Shown one piece after another: positions 60,019 to 64,000 of a stretch of DNA of 64,000 bases. Numbering within the stretch: the stretch's first letter is position 1; each line of letters begins with the position of its first letter. The notes below the pieces were generated by a model that was not told the origin of the DNA, ran no database searches, and saw only the letters and a list, made by a program, of their open reading frames with translations. The position numbers were made by a program, and so were the translations under genes. Source of the stretch: Pseudoscleropodium purum (Eukaryota > Streptophyta > Bryopsida > Hypnales > Brachytheciaceae); NCBI GenBank assembly GCA_963969395.1, contig OZ017801.1, positions 9,491,611 to 9,555,610 of the forward strand. Direction: 5' to 3'.

Positions 60019-62830
60019 TTGTGCAAAAGAAACTCATAAGTGAAGGTCAAGATTAACGTAAGGTGGAACTACCCAATACCACTATTTACCCAATTCTGCC
60101 ACCTACAAATTCTTCCCATTTCCATCACTGGCCCATCTATTACCACAATCTTACTAATCCATTATCATGACGGCAATGCACTGCACTGGGGAGCGAATAC
60201 ATCAACCCACGCTTCAACAATGGTTTGATCATGCTTCAACAAGGGTCTACTCACAGTTTAACATTTCAGCTTTGAAAAATCACAAAAAAATTCAACTCTT
60301 GTCGGAATGTCTGCATTCTTTTTGCAATTGACCTCTCTCAAACAATTCGATCTCTGAAAATATGAGAGCTCATAAATAGCTTCTCCAAAGTACCTAGATT
60401 GCAAATCTGTATGGTAATGGGTCGTTCTACCTTACGTGGCATGGGTAGCATAGAAACACCGATCGATTGAAAAGTGAGTTGAATCGTAGTGAGCACCGTC
60501 GATCGACCGGTACGTACTAGTGTCAATTTTTCAACCCGATAATGGGGACCACGTTTGTCTGAAATCAAATCCTCAAGACGCAGGCTTTGTTTCTCTCTCT
60601 AGATCTCATATATTCGATTCGGCCTTTTCCCTTTTTTCTCCGTTTGCGAAGAAGACAAAAGAAATTTCGCATCCAAGCTGTGATCGAGTACGTATACTAG
60701 CTCTCCTCTGAATTGAAGCTAGATCGAACGGACAGCTAGGCCGGGGGACAGTCTGGACGTTCAACCCTCCCTTTCGATTCATCATAAACTTAGTTCTTAT
60801 CTGCAAGAGATCGATCACGGCACTGCAGTCAATCTTTTACAGCCATAGTCGTCACATGGGAGCCCAGGCAGTACTCACAGTACTGCAAGCATGGTACTGT
60901 ACCACAAAAAACTGACCCTGCTAGCTGCCAGCTCAATTGACTGTCCCAATAAGTTAAATTAATGAACTCAACAACTTATGAATTTATGATAGTGTTATAT
61001 TTATTATGCCATTCCAGCTTCTCTGAATGAAAAGAGAGAAGAAACTCCAGGTGGCGTAAATTTAGGGTCGGGTCCCACTTGAAGTTAAGTAATAGTAGTT
61101 GCAGGGACTGCAGATTGAAGTGACACCGGTAAGTTAGTACGACTGACTTCTCATGAATAGCTTCACTCGAAGCTCTCCAGTCCACGTGACTCACGGAACA
61201 CCACGATTCGCAAGAAAAAGGACGGCAGTAACTTCTATCAAGATTAAGCTTACCTTAGGAAAATTTCCACAGTATTTTCTTCAGGGAGCCATAAAAAAAA
61301 TTGTTTTCAATTCCAATCTCCTTGTCATCAGTACTTCCAGTCTCTGTCTGCGAGGCGTTTCTTTACCTTGGAACGCTACAAAGGACAACAAGTGTCCGGT
61401 GAATGACTTTCTCAAAAAACTGTAGAAACAAAGAAAGAATAATATATGCATCCGTTCATCCAAGAATTCGGAGTAATTTTTTGGTCAACTAGCCTGGTGA
61501 TAAGGTTGCGTCCTACTAGAGTTAAGCGTAATTACTGTGGAAGCGAATGGGTTGATTCCGAACTTCCAATAACCCAAAGTTGGTTTTGTCCTTGATTTCG
61601 ATAACATCACCACAGGCATCTTCAGGAGTGCATGATCCCTTGAAGTGTTAGCTCTTCTTCTTTTAAAGTCAATTTCGGGGAAAAGTTTACAACTTTACTG
61701 CAGTTTTCAGGGCAAGCAATGCAACTTGAATAGTGAGTAACTTATATACTAGAGCTTTAATGTGTAGGTGAATGCCACAAGTTTTGGCGCCTAGGATTGT
61801 GTCAAGTTAACAAAATGTTCGATTTTTGAAACGCAATCGATGATAATTCATTACAAATCACATCCTCCTCTTCTTACAATGGTGTCAAGTTAAACCTCCC
61901 GCATAGAGCTATATAGAAGACCAAGTATAAGTTAGGCAGCTCCACTTGATTTCAAATTTTGGATACTTTCTTATGCATAGTCGTAAGAAATCTACATCTA
62001 TTGGACGCTCAATTTTCATGTAATATTGACTTTAAAACCAAAATTTATAGGAATTTTCTGTTTGAAACGTAAAGCATGCAATGAAAAGTTTTCGCCTTGC
62101 AAATGAGAATGGACAAATTCAAGCTTTCCTGGTTGGTATAGATGTATCAAATGAAAATATTCTATTCAGTCTATGTTGTAGACCAGATTATTGCGCTTCC
62201 ACTACAATTGAACACCCAGACGGGGTGGACCAAATCATTTGTTACCCACTGCAATTAAACACCCACAATGTATGGGGTGTTTGGTATAGTACCAATTCTT
62301 TCAGATGGTTCTGCAGACACTAGAGAAATCTAATTTTTAGAATCTATATCCCCGAAGCCGCGCCACAAACCGTGCTCAAACTGCAGGTTGTGACGAAGTT
62401 TTCAAGTTCTTCTATTCTAAGCTAAACGTCACTCATAAAACCTTGCACAATGAGTACATGTTGATTTTGAACATGTGCACTACTTTAACATTACATCATT
62501 ACAACATTACCGTTAGAACTCACGTTCATTAGATCATCTACCAATAATTCTTCGAAACCTTACAACTTTGCATATGGAATGCAGCTAAATAATGCATTCT
62601 TTGATACGTGGAATCCTCTTTGATTTGTTAACAAGAATATTTAAAAATCTGTCCATTATAATGATAGAGACTGTGCTCACTGCCTAAAGTGTCGCACTTA
62701 GGTGTGGTTACCTCAACCCGCAACGCTCTTAGCTCTCGCGACTCCCAATTTCTGTTGAAGAAGCTCGAACGTCAGGAGTTGTCAGTGAGTGTCAGAAGGC
62801 CATGACTCTGGTAAGAAGAAGGATTGCAGA
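60019..62830. other. Intergenic DNA, no gene recognised
   Basis: Mixed composition with only short frames. A small hairpin sits at about 62253-62281 (aaacaccc / gggtgttt), and 'aacaccca' motifs near 62205 resemble transposon ends. Part of 62.6-62.83 kb is probably the 3' UTR of the minus-strand HSCB gene. Confidence 0.4.
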
Positions 62831-63864
62831 TCACTGCTTCCTAGTAATCTCCTCAATTATCTTATGATAGTATGTCATGCGCTGCACAAGGGGAACAGCA
62901 TTCGTACTATCCCCACTTTGAAACACAGCCTTTAAAGCGTTCTCACACTCCAACATTTTCTTCTTATTCTGCATTAAAACACAAACTGCCAGATAAGCGG
63001 AACTACAACGCCACACCAGTTTGAACGAAACCATCACAAGCCTAACGAGATTCTTTACATATCTGATAAGATGTCCTTACAAGGTAGGGAACCCATTGCG
63101 AGAGGGTTCCTTTCCCCTAAGTTGAAAAGACACCCATTTCCAATGCCAGTGTCACCAAACGTGACTTGTAAGAAATGGGACACTTCTAGATTCTATCACA
63201 ATCAGAGATGCTTCCACGAGATGATCTAGGTTTGTGACTGGGACCCTACTACTTCACACTTCAACAATTCTTAACTTATTCATACGGTATCCAAATAATG
63301 CTTTTTCCTAAGTAACCCTCTAAAAGATTGAAACAACTTCAACATAATTTTTGGAGTAAATTCGGTCTAATGATGGAGACCAATTAAACCCACGGGAATG
63401 GGTTGCCTACCTTAAGCAAAAAGCAAAAAGCAAGAGAAAGGGATCAAGTGTACCTCCTCTTTTATTTTGATAAGCTTGTCGGCATCAGTTGCCGCCTCCA
63501 CTTCTTCTCGTAGCTCCATAATCTGTACAATTAAACAAGAATGTGCAGCATCTTAATAAAGAAACTGCTGCAAAGTTGTGCATGGTAGTACGGTAAAGGA
63601 ATCTGCAGAGCACAATAGATGCTATGTTGCAGTCACACAGCTTAAATTGCACTACCTCCAAGCTCTGTATTCAATTCATGGAGAAGACTAGATTAGTACA
63701 TCGAGATGACACCTTAATAATACCTAGCAATGATAAGCCTATAAGAAAATACAGATGTTATTTAATGTTTAAAATTAGCAAAGGGTGAAGGAAGAAACCT
63801 CCATGAGCAGTGCAGGGTCATGAATTGTGCCTTCCTCATCAACGTTCACACCATTCAATTTCAA
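62831..63864 (-). CDS. HSCB: HSCB (HSC20/Jac1) iron-sulfur co-chaperone, C-terminal exons, partial
   Basis: HSCB is a J-protein that delivers the ISCU scaffold to its Hsp70 partner during iron-sulfur cluster transfer, chiefly in mitochondria. Three 3' exons are read on the minus strand: 63864-63799 (LKLNGVNVDEEGTIHDPALL), 63522-63454 (IMELREEVEAATDADKLIKI) and 62968-62831 (KKKMLECENALKAVFQSGD through VQRMTYYHKIIEEITRKQ, stop TGA). All three are in phase 0. The DPALLME-IMELREE segment and the C-terminal QRMTYY..IIEEI helix are the ISCU-binding HSCB C-terminal domain. The J-domain with its HPD motif is not in the window and should lie to the right of 64000. The remaining bases 63865-64000 look intronic. 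Confidence 0.88.
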
Positions 63865-64000
63865 CTGTCCAGCAGAAACGAATATTGCGAGTCATTAGTG
63901 CTTCTTATTCTAAATTCATTAGATTGATATAATTAGGGCAGAAATCGTAAACGACACAGTTGATTTTCACACTAATTCGAATACGAAACCTCTCAAATGC

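Noticed and set aside
62081..62323. 80-codon + strand frame
   Set aside because: No recognisable domain. It contains hairpin-like 'aacaccca' repeats and is most likely chance.
1..64000. tRNA, rRNA, snRNA or organelle insertions
   Set aside because: A scan by eye for B-box-like GGTTCGAATCC sequences paired with an A box, and for rRNA or plastid gene sequences, found nothing convincing. A covariance-model search would be needed to exclude small RNAs.

Overview
This is nuclear DNA of a land plant. The genes have many introns with GT/AG borders, the intergenic DNA is very AT-rich, and there is a Copia retrotransposon relic plus several families of small inverted-repeat elements. The gene set (PDR-type ABCG transporter, OTUD6-like deubiquitinase, SMUBP2-like helicase, SnoaL/wound-induced-like protein, HSCB co-chaperone) and intron style suggest a bryophyte or other early-diverging plant. 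That placement is an inference; nothing in the window names the species.

Layout. 1-2.4 kb: AT-rich DNA with a dispersed repeat and a small inverted-repeat element. 2.4-5.57 kb: promoter and leader-like DNA with a degenerate repeated block. 5.57-16.62 kb (+): a full-size ABCG/PDR-like transporter reconstructed as 19 coding exons (1751 residues, frame closed throughout), with a PDZ domain between its first nucleotide-binding domain and first membrane domain. 17.3-19.9 kb: a second copy of the small element and a second dispersed repeat. 20.07-21.96 kb (-): OTUD6-type deubiquitinase, 4 exons, 319 residues. 22-31 kb: gene-poor, decayed DNA. 31.4-35.5 kb (-): a Copia element with all domains but many lesions. 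36.2-38.0 kb (+): an unrecognised acidic, coiled-coil, gag-like pseudogene with many stop codons. 40.1-46.2 kb (+): SF1B helicase of the IGHMBP2/SMUBP2 type, 14 coding exons, 789 residues, with a possible organelle-targeting N-terminus. 46.2-54.4 kb: gene-poor, with a TTAA-bordered element family, three tandem arrays, a third dispersed-repeat copy and a poly(A)/(TA) tract. 54.6-55.3 kb (+): a SnoaL/WUN1-like reading frame with no in-frame ATG at its N-terminus. 55.3-62.8 kb: gene-poor, with a second TTAA element and a perfect 41-bp inverted repeat. 62.83 kb to the right edge (-): the 3' exons of HSCB, whose 5' part lies outside.

The five genes look like independent housekeeping or stress genes, not a co-regulated cluster. 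The main point of novelty is the PDZ domain (with a literal GLGF loop) built into a PDR-type ABC transporter whose first ATPase site has lost its Walker B glutamate. The main structural interest is the layered set of small inverted-repeat elements, including a TTAA-bordered, piggyBac-like non-autonomous family, and relics whose stop codons mostly fit C-to-T decay. Exon borders were read by eye from splice dinucleotides, phase and protein continuity; no alignment or transcript data were available.
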